From NCBI GenBank assembly GCA_009760855.2, contig WPIO01000006.1, forward strand, positions 2,964,501 through 3,028,500: DNA of 64,000 bases, written 5' to 3'. A program made the position numbers and the translations under genes. The number at the start of each line of letters is the position of its first letter. The first letter of the stretch is position 1. Origin of the DNA: Cristatella mucedo. Lineage: Eukaryota > Bryozoa > Phylactolaemata > Cristatellidae. This document shows, piece after piece, positions 31,849 to 45,771 of this stretch. The notes beneath the pieces were generated by a model. That model saw only the letters and a list, made by a program, of their open reading frames with translations, was not told where the DNA came from and did not search any database.

Positions 31849-34800
31849 GTAAGCTTAAATTGGCTGCGAAAAAATTGCTCTCAGTCTTAAATGTGGTTGG
31901 TTAAATATTCTTACAGGTTGTGCGAACGTCGCATCCCATATTTTTGGCCTTAAACTGTGCAGACTATGATAAGCACACGATAGATAAAATTTTATGAATG
32001 TGTATTTCAAACATCACTAGAAGTGCATAGCTTCAGTTGGTTTCTACACATAAGTGAATGCTACTAGCCGTAACTAACATCAGGCGACCTTCTTCTCACT
32101 AACATAATGTACAACTTGACACACGTTGAACTCCGACCTTCTATAGTATGTTTGTGTTTGAGAGACATTTTAGCAGCACCTCTCTTTCTTGACGATGCAC
32201 CATTCATATGACAGAGCCTAATTTCATTATTTTCTTTAAAATTAATAGTGCCTCTTAGCAGCTTTGACCAATCTACGTAATTTAACTATCGTAAAATATT
32301 GCGAGAACTTCACAATTAGCTTTGAAAAGGAAAAATATGTATAGTGAGATGAGTCTTTCTTCGCCTGTGCAAGACCAGTTATTTGGATTAAAAAGCAATT
32401 TGTTACTGAGCTGACTAAAGCGTTGAGGTCAGGAGTGTCTTTTACTTTCATTCTTACATTTCTTTTCATTATGCCAACATTTCTGGCCTCGCTGCAGTCG
32501 CGCTAGCAATAGAACTAGCCTGTCTAAAATAGGGACGATCGTTTATGAAATTGACTTAACTTTGGCTTATTTGTTATTAGGTTCCCAATGTTCGTTCGGT
32601 GAGTTTTCTGCTTGTTATACCGTTTTGCTTGAGGAGATAATAGTAGCAATTAACCCTTGTTATGTCACATCTGGTATTTTGTATCTGGTCTGTAATAACA
32701 ATAATAATGCACTTGATAAAGCGCCCTCAGAGAACTCAATCTCTTTCTAGGCGCTTTACATTTGCTGCAAAGGGAAATTTAATTGAATGGTGAGTAATAT
32801 CATGCTTGATACACAAACAAAATGAATAACATGGTTATGGGTGACATGCACAGGGTCAGCATGCAAATGTGGTTAGTGGCAGAATGCACAGTGTCAGCAC
32901 GCGTAAGCACATGAAGGACGAATCACAGAGACCGACTAAATGCTGTCCTAAATAGGTGTGTTTTTAAGTTCTTTTTAAATGTGGTCAAATCAGGGGATGT
33001 TCTGACGCAGGTCGGGAGGGAGTTCCAGGCTTTGGGAGCATACAAACTAAATGCACGGTCTCCAAAGGATTTGAGGTTTGTACGAGGTATTGGTAAGCTG
33101 TTGGATTCCGAAAAGCGGGTGGTATGACGCTTGACATGGTGAGGGAGTAGATCTGAGAGATAGGCTGGAGCCAAAGAATGAAGGGACCTAAAATGCTCTA
33201 CAAAACCTTGAAGTCAATCCGTTGCTTGATTGGTAGCCAGTGCAGGTCGGCGAGAAGTGGTGTGATGTGGCAACTGCGCCGCTCATGATAGACAAGCCTA
33301 GCTGCTGAGTTTTGCACCAGCTGCAATCTCCTGATCGCACATGCCGGTAGGCCAGTAAGCAGTCAGTTGCAGAAGTCGAGACGGGATGTCACGAATGCAC
33401 GGACCAACTTAGACGTGGTATCCTTATCTAAACAAGCCCGAATTTCAACAATGTTGTGTAGCTGAAAATAGGCAGATTTGACTGTGGAGCTGATGTGGTC
33501 ATCTAACGAAAGGTTACTGTGGAACATGACACCTAGATTTCGAGCTGATTCAACTGGAGATATGCTGGCAGAGCCAATTTTGAGCGTCAGCCTTACCAAT
33601 TTCTGAATCACACTGGGTTTTCCCATAACTAGTAAGTTATTTTTATCATCATTTAGTTTTAGAAAATTTGTTCGCTATTTTTCAGGTTTATTTATTATAA
33701 TCTTTTCATTTTAATTTGGAAAACCGGCTATCTATAGTTACAATCAATAGCAACTTGAGTTCTTCTCCGTGCGCAAGACAATTTTGTTTATCTATATTCA
33801 TTAATAGAACCTTTTTGCACCACGAAGAAAGCAGGAGCAGCTATGTAATTTAGCGAGATTTCTTGGTGGAGCAAATACGATACAGGCATGTAACTTTAGA
33901 AGCGGGAATTTCGACTGCAAGTTGACCCTGCGTTCGAAAAAGCTAGGCACTATCAAACCAGTCATTGGATTTATACTTGGCTAAAACTACTGAGCACCGC
34001 GAAATTATAATTGACACTCCAAATGATGCAATACTTCGCACTCTAAACGTTAACAAAGTGTCGCCGCACAAAAAGAGTTTGTGTAAAGAATAGGTCTGGA
34101 TTGCATAAAACTAATTTTAAGTAGCTACTAATTTAGGTTAACTGTGCTGCATTTTATATTTTACTTATAGGGCTGCACAAACATTGAACGGCTAACTTCC
34201 GCTCTGTTTATCCAGAGAGGTGCCCGTCCCGATTCTCCTTCAACACTTGTTATTTGCTGCCCCGGAAGTATGTGGGTGGTTAGCATCTCACTCATCATAA
34301 CTTTTTTAAATCAATGCGCATTTCACCTTCTTTTAACCTCAAATCATTTAAAAGTTACCTACCGACGCTGTAGCGAAGTAGGCAAGGATATAAACGTGCT
34401 CTGGATTACTAAAGTTCATAAAGTTCGTTAGTAAAAGAAGAAGCATACACTTTGATGCAAAGCTACGCCTGAATAAAGACGACATTTATCCATTGGCTCC
34501 CTCGATAAATCTTCGCTAGCACCAAAGATCTACCTAGAGCTGCATACGAGAGACCATTACGTCGTGACAGACCGCGTGGACTGCCGGCATACGCTGCAAT
34601 TTGTTTTAGCGATCGCACTTGGTAATGATGCATTGATGCTTAGATATGTTTTCTTTCATAGATACAAGCTGCAATATGGGCGCTGTTGGAGAAATAAGGA
34701 CCGGTTCCCCTCCCAAAGACGTTTACGACGTGCCGCTGTACAGTAGCATCCAGTTGACCTGCATTGTGAACGTGTACTGTGGCAATAAAAAACAAGCTAG

Positions 34801-37800
34801 TGGTGTTCATTGGTTGAAGTTTTCGGATTATCCCCAACCCTACTCACAAGTATATGATCTTTATGAAAGTTCATCCGAGGATCCAACAGATCTAGACAAC
34901 TTTACCGGCGACTTTATTAGTGTTAGCGCGAGGTAAGTGGCCTCTTGATGCATTCCTTGTGCAGTTGTATGCATCACAAGTTCACCTATGCCTACACTGG
35001 TAACTTATACTGAAAATATCTTTCAGTTTTGAACTTCGCCAGAGCATTTCCGCCCATTGCTTAGTTTGTCCGCTAGAAAACCACAAGTTTCGTTGTAATT
35101 CACACCAGCATAACGGCACACGCGCACACGAACGCATGCCGACGCAAAACCAAAGCTCGAGCGCTTGCTTAGCTTCTTTTGACTCGGATATATATGAATG
35201 AATGGATGGACTGAATGGACTCGTAGTGCTGTTCATGATTTACTAATCACGGAGTCACTCTCGCCGAGCAGTTGTTCTTTTTCTTTTAGCTTGCGCGTTT
35301 CCTAATAATTAATTCCTCACCTCGAAGCTGCAGGTTCAGAAAGTCGCCTCTTTCGTTATGACAGAAATTTCCATTAACGTGTGTGCGATCTTTCAGACTC
35401 TTGTTAAAGAAATTTTCCCTGAAATCATTAAATGGAACAACAAAGAATCACCAATCCCATCAATGTGGCAAATTCCTATTTGGATGGTAAGTACCAGAGA
35501 GCCAACATAAACACAAATAACTTTTCAACTATTATTAGGCTTCACCTTTGCTAATCGACAATTTAAAAGCGGGTCAAAAGCCTGGATTGGGTAGCAGGCT
35601 TACCTCTCATAAATACCACAACTGCGTAGCTGTGATGTCACACTAGGTAATGCGCTTGCTTTTCGCGACCTCGGTCCCGATGTTGTGAGTTCGAATCCTG
35701 TGGTGAGCGATCCTTTATCGCTGCTGCAAGCGGTGGCGACGGCCGTAAAGGCTCTTCTGTCGCTATGCAAAAGAGGCTGTTAAATTAGCCATTTTTGTTT
35801 TGTTTAGTCACACCGCTTCTCTCTGAACCGGCGACCCGTTGAGTAAGTGATTCAATGTCAAGTTCTTGTCAGTCACTTTTAGTCTCATTTTATCTCTTGC
35901 TTTAGCTTAACTAATATCGTTTGAGTACCGAGCCTGTTGTTCCTATGCATCTATATTCGTGGACTTTCGGCAAAGTGCCATCATGACATCCTAGACTAGG
36001 CATATAGAGCATAGCTAAAATATACTTTTCTCACATAATTTACGTTGACACTCTAAATCGACCTATAACTCTTTGTAAGTGCTGCAATGTTGCGCGTTTG
36101 AATAATAAATTATGTGCTTTATTTCCAGCTCGATTGAAATTAAAAATGAAGAAATCAATTTTAGTGAAAGCGTTGTGCAAATTTACTGTTAAAATTGTAT
36201 TCTTAGGTAGATTACTGTTGCTACCAAAGTGCCAAATTTACGGGCGTGTTCAATTATGTGCGCTTTGGACGCTTATCGAGCTTAGTGAATGGCAGTTATG
36301 AGTATTTTATGCTCTTTTAATTTTAATTTGCAAATGACCGCCACTGGACAGCCAGATTCGAGATAGAGGTGTTTTATTTCGAACAGCGAATAAACCACAA
36401 TATTCGTCACTAGCTCGGGAAATAAAAACTGCTACCTGTCTGAGCTCGTGTCAGTGATGACTTCGCGATTATTTGTAAGCAATAAAATAACACATATGCT
36501 ACTTTGACATTTATAAATGAAAAACGGCCAGCAAACATCAACCCTGAATACAACTTCCGCAGTCGCTACCAATATTTTACTTCACCATCCTTCTCAGTAA
36601 ATCGTGACCTCGTTGCTTGCTATTCCCAGTAGACCTGTATCAGGTGTCCTCATCGAAGAAATAAGATTCAGAAGTAGGTTCTTGCTCATTCAGGTAACTA
36701 TGGCCTTTTAATTTGACGAACGCAATGAATATGTAATTCTGCTTGTTCGTGGTACTATACTTACGAGCTTTGCTTCGTGGTGACTGTAATATGGCAAATA
36801 ACCTATGTCTCGTGGTTATCTTATGAAACGTTTGTATCTTGGATTATCACTTGGATAATAGTCAGCATTTTAATATGGACTTTAGTTATGGAAAGATTCC
36901 GCGTGTAAATTGGTATGCTAATCCGCATAATAATTAAAAGAATGTAACTCCGTTTAAGGTTTGCAGCAACAACAACAAAATCGCTACCTAAATGTTTCTA
37001 ATTATGATGAACTTCTATCTCTAAATATCTACTCTTCAACAATCGCTATACTTACTTTGACGAGAATTTTAATCTTATGTTTTTCGATTTAGAAACATCT
37101 TTAAATTCATAGGCAAGAGTATGAATGAATGGAAAGTGTTATATGATGAATTCCAAGAAACACGTGAAGCTGGAGCTGACTGATGCTGTCGACGCACGTA
37201 CTTAAGCTACCTAGCCTAGGATAGAAATTGCATTGACAATAAGTAAACGATTTCAATCATTTTTACCTAGTTTATTCCAGGTTTTATTAGCAGTTAGCTT
37301 GCTGCATAGGATGCAAAGGAAGCCTTTGGATCTCTTATTATCGCGTCTTTTCGGTGTTAGAAGCTCAAGCTGTGTGTGTTTTAATGTAATTTTGACCCAT
37401 GCAAACGCGCCAACTCGTGATGCCTGCTGTATTTAATACGTCATGCTAGCATTTGGAAACTCCGAGTGAATTAATGGTACTCTTATCTTATTCACTTGGA
37501 TTAACTGCAAGAGCTTGTGTGCAGTGAGAAAATGATGCTGTAAATTCTACCGGATACGCACTGCCGGAGTTATCTGAGACTTTAAAAGCATTTAAGCTGT
37601 TGATATTGTAGTGGCATGGAAGTCTTACCCTAGTTACATAGTAGGTAGTCACAGTTTTCTTAATCAGGTCCAAAGACAAGAAGCCGTGCATATTTTTGAA
37701 CTACTCAAATGAAAGCTCAGTCTATAAATGTAACAAGGCAAAATTAATAGCACCGGTCTCTCCAGTTAAATGTGCTTTCTATTACGTAGCTAATACAATT

Positions 37801-40800
37801 TATTTTGAGGTATATGTAACTCAACGGATAATTTAGATTGGGGGCAATATGACTAGTTCTATAACCTTCATCCCAATTTTTGAATTTCTATTTTTGAATA
37901 TTAACAAAAAATAAATCTAAATTAATATTGAGTATACAAGAATGCCGCATATTTAATTAGCAGCAAATAAGACTTCGAGGGATGTAAACTCCAAGTGTGA
38001 TGATTCCTTCTTGAATATCTACTGTGATGGAGCTTTAAAGAGCTATAAACAGAGAACTGGTTGTAATTTGTTAATGAAAATTGAAATATTTTAGGACTAG
38101 TGTATACAAATGAATAATCGTATGGCAAACATTTGAAAATTAATAACGCTGAAGATAGCATAATGCAAATCATTGAGAATATTCCTGAACAAAACAACGA
38201 AGACTGAGGTTTATTAAATTCAATTAATCCAAAGCTTAAGCTGTTTTTCAGGAATCTGTATTTACTGTGATTTTTCATAAAGAAATTTAATGCAAAAATT
38301 AAAGACCTAGAATACAAGCGCATTGCCGTGCAATGGCCAATCCATGATAAATCATTGACAGACAGATTGTCGCTTACACTTTCTGTCCGTGAGAGGCTCT
38401 TCATTTTTATCCGCTCAGAGATAGCCTGCAGTGCATGCATACTTAAATAGCCCACAGATGGAACGCCGGCTCATCACTATTTCATAACTCAATGCACCAT
38501 TCAATGGTCGATTTCAGCTCCCCGTGCATTTTATATACATGCACACTTTTCTAATTTTACCAGCCCAGTTAATTTTTTTATGACACTTCGTATAGATTAA
38601 CTGCGTTAGTAGACCGTAATTATCATAAGGTACACAAACTAAGCTTAACCTGGGCGAATCGTATTCAGGGTACCCACGTACCCAAGTTCAAAGTTATATA
38701 GGTTGACTGTATTCAAAGGTTTGTAGGGGATTCTTTCCATTGGGCCCTAACTCGTGGGTTGAAAGAGGCGAGCCCATCTGTGGGCCTCATTCTTAAATCA
38801 GTAGAGCAGTCCTGCCAAGTAAGCTGCTCATTTGTTGCTGCTTCAATCAACTCATTTATTTTTGGGTTTAGTGGAAATTTAGTAATCCAGTTCTGACTTA
38901 GTATTTCTTGTTGATGTGCAAGGTTTTGTAGATATTTATATTGACCGCCAAATCAATTCCTAATTGAGCATTGCTGCGACCGATTTTTTATTCTTTGATT
39001 GCGCACGATAATGTATCTACCTATCGACAAGTCATGTTCCCTTCGCGGAAGTCACCTCTATTTCTATTGCTGAATTTGAGAAAAAACTATAAATTATTGT
39101 AAATTCGCAAAATGTGATTTTATTTTTTCAATTATCTTTTGTTTCTATCGTTCTAATCCTCAAGCGGTCTAATTGTATACCTATGAACTTATAAAATCAT
39201 CTTTGCTCTAACGAGATAACCGATACCACTGATAGTATTGCGCATCTTGCAAGCACTATATATTAGGATAATTTGCCCGGTCCTCACAAAGATAAACAAT
39301 TTGCTTTGATTTTCGTAGCTTTCTAAAACCTGTTCGTTATTATTTTTCTTGGGGACTAAGTTCTTAGATGTTCGAAAATTGAAACATAATTCTTAATTGG
39401 ACTGAAAATCCTTGCATGACATTCTCTGTGATACAAAATGCTTGTATGAGTTATTACCTCGGAGTCAAATGTTTTTTTTTAGCCCGGCACAGTGACTTTG
39501 GAAAAGACATAATAATATTAATAGTATAAACTTCCTTTGTTGCTGCAGAAAAACTCATGTAACTTTTAAATTTAAACTTTAAATTGGCAGCCCATTACAA
39601 GCCATGGGACCCAGTAGTCGGTTCCTTTATCTGACAAGTTTAAAGATAGATAAGAAGGCACGCTTTAGAAGGACTGCGAGCGCTGACAAGCGTGGTATAC
39701 CGCAATATTATGAGCATTGTCGGCCTGTCAGCTTAGTCTACAACCATTACTATTACGGCATCTCTTGATTTGAAAAATTGAAATGGTCTCGTTATAATGA
39801 ATGAAGCAGAAGTTGAGCTTTTGCATTCGTAATTGGATACCTAATTGAGGACTTTCAACACGATTGCATTGTATGCAAAATATTTCTAGGCACGTCTCCC
39901 AATTAGGTCCCTGTTTTGTGACTGAAATGTTGAAAAGCTTAAGATGCAGGTCATGCTTTCTAAGATTCCCAGGATATTACCAGCAGCAAAATTTGTCCTG
40001 ATCAGTGCACCGTCAAAAGGGAGCTTAAAAGCTGTTGTTTTAGAGCCTAAATCTTATCACCAATGAAAGACCAAAATAGATAAATAAATAAAAGTTGTTT
40101 GTATCGCACCGTCAGAGAGCATAGTCTCTATTCAGGTGCTTCATGTATTCCACGTGGGTCGAGCTCACGACCTCGGATATGAAATACATTCACCTTGACC
40201 TTGGTCAGGGCGAGCACCTTTATCGCCTAATTGGGGCAACTCTACAAGACGGGCTGGACTACGGCTGGTGCTAGCAATGCACGATGCTGGCATTATTGGT
40301 TTAGAGATGCTTGCCGTATCAATTGAGATGAGGAAATTTGAAGAAAAAAGCTCGTTTTTTGCAAAAGCAGTCCAAAACTCCCTTGCAGTGTCCTTAGACA
40401 ACTTGTAAGTTAGCCCTACCTGTCAGGACCACACGGACAGAGCTAGTAAGCAACGTCCCCTATCGGCTAGCGTTTATGCTTCGGGCTACGTGTGATCAGT
40501 TGATAACACCATGCTACATTGGTCAGGTGGATACTTTTAGGATAAGGGGTCTTGCATGTTATGCAGTCGGATGGTATGGGCACTTTTTATCGAGATGCAA
40601 TGAGTCATTAGGCATGTAAGTGTGCGGACAATATATTGCTCTTTTTCCTGAAGAAGGTGCCGATAGACGTGAACCGCAGCATGACAATAGCAAGATGGTC
40701 CAAATCGTATTAACCTGAGGCACGAGGCTGCATGCAATGGCCTCTCTTATGTCTGTTGCAGTCAAAGTTAGAACTATTTTTAAGTGTGATTTCTTGAAAA

Positions 40801-43800
40801 CGTGGCTTAATGCTGATTGAGAGTGAAACACCTCCCTAGTATGGTTCCCTGGAGGTAAGTCTTGGGATTAACCCCCAAAAGTACACTTACTGATATTGTA
40901 CCAAGTCCAATAGAACGAATGGCGGGAAAATTGGCAAAAATAACAGTGGTAACATGAGCTATCGTTTGATAACACCGTGTTACTTTGGTCTGCTAGATAC
41001 TTTAAGGATAAAAGGTTTCACATGTTATGCAGTCGGATCGTATGAGCCCTTTTTACTGGATTGCAGTGTGTCATTAGGCATGAAAGTGTGGAGACGATAA
41101 GGTGCTCTCTGTCCTGAATAAGGTGCCGGTAGACGTGAAATGCAGCAAGATAATAGCAAGGTGAACTGACAGTACCACAGAAATAGATAGAGGTGGCTCT
41201 CAAAAAACTATGTTAGCCGATACGAGGGCCTAGCTGACCAGTGCAGGAGTAGGGGTTGGAGATGGGATCGAGTTGTGGTGGAGGTGAGCACCTCTAGGTA
41301 GTGCTGCCGAACCTAAGTGGTATGAGCTGGGCTCCAACCGATAGCTGAGACATGTGATATGTAGTTCTTGCATAATATCTGATAAAAGGTTTAGCCGGGG
41401 GTGCGTCATGAATGACGTCACATGCTTCTTTGACTGCTTGCTGCAGACCCGAGAGCCGATGCGACTCACGAAAGAAGTAGTGCTATCGGCAAAGAAACTA
41501 CCAAGGGGCGATACTAGCTAGTACGGGAGACTCTCCGTTAATTGCTTTTAAGTTAATGCGGAAAAAATTGAGCATATTGTGGTATATAATTTTATATTTG
41601 CGACTAAATTTTCATGAGAACTTGCCAAAGCGAACTCAAGAAGTCGATCGGACAGGCTCAGGCAGGCTACACCAATACGAGTGCTTCTGTATATCGGTTC
41701 ACAATCTTCGGTTTTTCACAAGCGAGGAAGCGGCCAGCTTAAGTTTATGTATAAGGACTCTAGCAGACATGCTAATGACTAGGTCTTACTTAGTAATGTT
41801 GTGGGAAGATTTTTTAAGCGAAACCCATGCACCATTTCGATCCTTACTAAGAAGTACCAAAGACACCAGAAGCTGTATGATGCTGGTACAATGAACAAAT
41901 GGAAGGCGCGGGTTTTACCACAGCACACTCAGCGTAGATTTTTCTACCAGGAGTATGCTACGCCCAAATCTGGGTTGACAAAATGAATAATACTGTCAGC
42001 TATTCAGTCTTATGTTATTAGTTATTCCTAATAACTTACGATGTCAAATCTAAATAATCACCGTGACAGTTTTAGAGCACTACGAACAGCTTCTAAAATA
42101 ATCGGCAACAATACGACAGATAATAAAGAAAATAAGACCTGCATGCAGAATTTTTGTGCGAGGTAATTTTTTTAATAAGAACGATTTTCTAAAGATTAAC
42201 TTACATCCACAGTCTTTTGTTTGAACGCAGCTCAGCTCAATGTTTTGAAGCTAGTTTTTTTCCAGTCACCAGTCCTGTTCTGACGTTACAAAGCTCTACG
42301 ACAGAATTCTCGCTACACAATTGAAAATGCAGTGCAACCCACCAAACCGTACGGTAGGGCAAGCGACAATCTCGCATCAGTTGAAGGCAGAGATAGCCAA
42401 GCCGAATGGAAGCGGCTGGTCGAGGCCGTGATGTTCGTTATGTCACCAGGCCGAGGAAGGTGAACTTATAATACCTAGCAACAAAAAACCGCGCGTTGAA
42501 AAACGCCGATACAAATTGTTATGGACTTTTTCGGTAATTGGATGTACAGGAATTTTTGTGAGGAAATCTTTAGATTCTGGGGCATCTTCGCAGAACTAGT
42601 ATGGGGTGTGGAGTCGGTGGAGTTTTTATTCCTCAGATTCTCGAGAACATCACACAATCTAGAAGATAATCAAGCTCAGAAACTTAAGTCAATTTACTTA
42701 GAGCACATGCAATCTTGTTTATGCTTTAGCACTAACTTGAGCGCTGGCTCAAGCTATGGTAGAGGAAAGTGCCACCTGGTAGGAGGGCTTTAGCCTTACC
42801 ACCACCTAGTTTATAATAGTGTGCACAGTGCTTGTGAAGCAATCATTTCAAAATTTCACTTGAATCCAGTTTTTGTGTTCTTGAGATGTACAATATTCTG
42901 TAAAAAGGTAAATATGAAATATCTTGTTCAATGCTGCCGCTACGATTTCGTTTGACGCTGCAGATATATCGACGATACCGAAAAGGTTGTCGTTATCCAA
43001 GCCGTTCTCACGATCAGGAACGTTACGGAAAACGAACTGTTCGATTTACCGAGCGTGCCAACTACGGACTGCCAGAACTCGACGAATAACTCCTGCACGG
43101 TCGCTACCCGAAAAGCGCACTATCAGTGTTTTATCGCTTTAGAAGAAAGCGATGACCCATCACAACAACTGTATAATAAGCTTGTGGACGCAAGACTCCA
43201 CGTATCACTAGCGTCGGATTCAAAAGACCAGATATCATTATCAGCGCTTGTCATGGCAGGTAACGAATTTACCCTTTACGTAGCTAACTGCTTTTATCTT
43301 AGCACTGTATTTTTAATGTTAAGAAACACAAACTGCAGATACAGTGAACATTCCTTTATTCCCAGATGAGATTTCGCGATGCCAGCTTTTTGGGTCGTTT
43401 GTTTCATCTTGTACAAGATATGTACTGACAAACGGTAAATTACTCTGGAGAACAGATATTTCAATGCACCGTTTTCGTCCTTATTGCGTTTTTTTAATCT
43501 CTTACGTCTCCAGTAAAAAGTGTATAGCAACTGTTCAACCGAAAGTGGTTTTGTGGTCAGGACAATGATATTTTAAAATTCTTCAGTTTTCTTTTAGGCA
43601 CTGTGCCAGCGTCAGATTCACTCATATTGCATGCAGGTTGCGAGAACGTAACACGACAGAGTACATTCCATAGAACCTCAGTGATGCATTTGGCTTACAC
43701 GATTATTTAATTTCCCTGTGTGTTATTTCAGAGTAAGAGATGAGTAATTAGCTGCATTTGATTCATATTACTTTAGTAAGCTGCCGGCAACGAGCAGCAG

Positions 43801-45707
43801 CATTTGATAATTGGGTGGATACTTGATCAAGACAAGAGTAAAAAACACACATTAAAACGCCTCTGAAGATGTGAGAGGCATACACAGCGTACTTCAGCCT
43901 TTCAAGGATTAAGACCAGCCCAGCCCGAGACACTTCGCCTTAGACGCGATTAATGAAAGTGATTTCTTCAAGATTAGATAAACAATTGCTGTTCGGTAGA
44001 GAGAATTTTGTTCGCAATGTCTGGTAAGGTGTGGAATGTAATCTTTGATTCGTCTTATTCTGGTGTGCTTACAAGCTTACACAGAGGAGCTAAGAGAAGG
44101 CCAAGGTTTCTCTCCTTTGAAATGGGAAATAAATGGCTCTATACTCAAGGCCAGCGTTACTTTAGCATGGTGGGCCCTTTGAACATCTAACCGACAAGAT
44201 CGAGTCTCTCATACTCTCTCTCTAAATATTCTATCGTCAATGGCATTATTACCACGTTTCACTGAGCTTTGCGTGCTCACTCCTCTGGAGAAGGATCAGC
44301 CATCTTTATGAGAGAGCAGACAGTGAGACAGCGAGGAAGATATAGCAGATCCATATTCCATTTTCCTAGATGCGTCTGAGGATAGAAAGCCGTACTTTCG
44401 CGACCAGATAAACTTCGACGAGCTTACAAAAGATCCCTTGGTCTGAGAAAGTCCAATGTTCAGCTGCTGACATCAAGACTGAGGGAGTGAAACTGGTTGG
44501 ATGAAACATGAAAGTAATAGGCCAGGAAAACGTCACAAACTTGTGACCAACTTCTTCAGTCGGTTCAGATGGGCAGTGTTTGTGCAACAATACGGCTTGT
44601 CTATTCGAGACTATCGACTTCACCTGCATCCGGTGTGAAGGATGGTTGCTCACAGAGTGTGCATCCCTGAGGCCTAGACGCCGTGCTGCATCATGTCGGA
44701 ACAAGAACCAGCCACTCCGAATCGCTCTACTCGGCATACTTTAAAGAGGTGTATGTCAGCGTCAAGATTTTACTTAGTAAGTTGAAGTATTGCGATTGTG
44801 GCTTCGAGGTCATTGAAGACTTTGAAAATGGTTTTATCTCCTACGTGTTTTCATTGCGGTTTTGCGAAGTTTCCTTGTTTTCCAAGCTCGTGAGCCAGAC
44901 GACTCACTAAGGCGCGATATCTCAAGGTGGGCTGGCCACAGCGGGCAAACGGAGTTCTCTCTAGGAGACAACAACATCTAGTAGGAGCCGCTGGCAGCCC
45001 TCGGGAGGTGTGAATATTACCGCCGCTCGAGTCAAGTATGGTCTCGTTAAGCACGTCGTCTCGACTCTGAACTTTTGTGGAGCCGGCAACGTGCAACTAC
45101 ACTACATTGGATGGCTTCGCAGCCTCCGGGCGTTACCTATGCGACCAAGCACATGCGGCGGCTTATCAATCTTTACCCTGACCGGGCCGGCAAGGATGCA
45201 GTCCGTCTGTTGGCCCGCTTCTGCCGACAATCTTCAGCAACACCACTCCGATGCACTAAAACAGCTAAAAATTGTGTGAAGTATTTACTTAAGCATCCAG
45301 GTTATGATTAGTCTTGATATATATATGTATATATATATTTGCGATGCTCTCCAGTGCCAAAGTCATTTCTGAGCTATCCTACGAATCGCATAATTTTATA
45401 TTTGATAATTTAACTCTATAGACTTCTATCAAAAAATACTTAGCACCTGTCCTAGTCAAATAATTTACGTCACAAAAGTGAATCTTTAATCTAATTATGC
45501 TTTTTTTGTATTCTGCATGTTACTACTTATCATTTGATCATGCTTCATTACAATATATGCAAACTGTTTAGAAAAAGACTGCAAAATTCTTTGAGGGCGA
45601 AATACAAAGGTATTTCTATTACTATTGACTTTTTACGATTTAAAATTTGCAAATTTTTAGGGTTCCTTATATTATTAAATTATATTGTTGATTAATAATG
45701 TCAACAC

Positions 45708-45771
<64 letters not shown>

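Larger units (their letters stand above)
35487..42963. other. Large intron interval, one exon probably unrecognised
   Basis: Contains SINE B (35,629-35,800), the duplicated block (38,640-39,110), SINE A (40,095-40,242), a tandem pair (40.49-41.17 kb) and AT-rich sequence. A 177-codon minus-strand open frame at 37,922-38,455 has no recognised domain and AT-biased composition; I do not call it. A candidate decayed exon starts at 36,128 (see findings). Ends with acceptor GACGCTGCAG. Confidence 0.6.

Noticed and set aside
37922-38455. 177-codon minus-strand open frame in the receptor intron
   Set aside because: AT-rich composition, no recognised domain, antisense within an intron, no splice context; consistent with a chance open frame.
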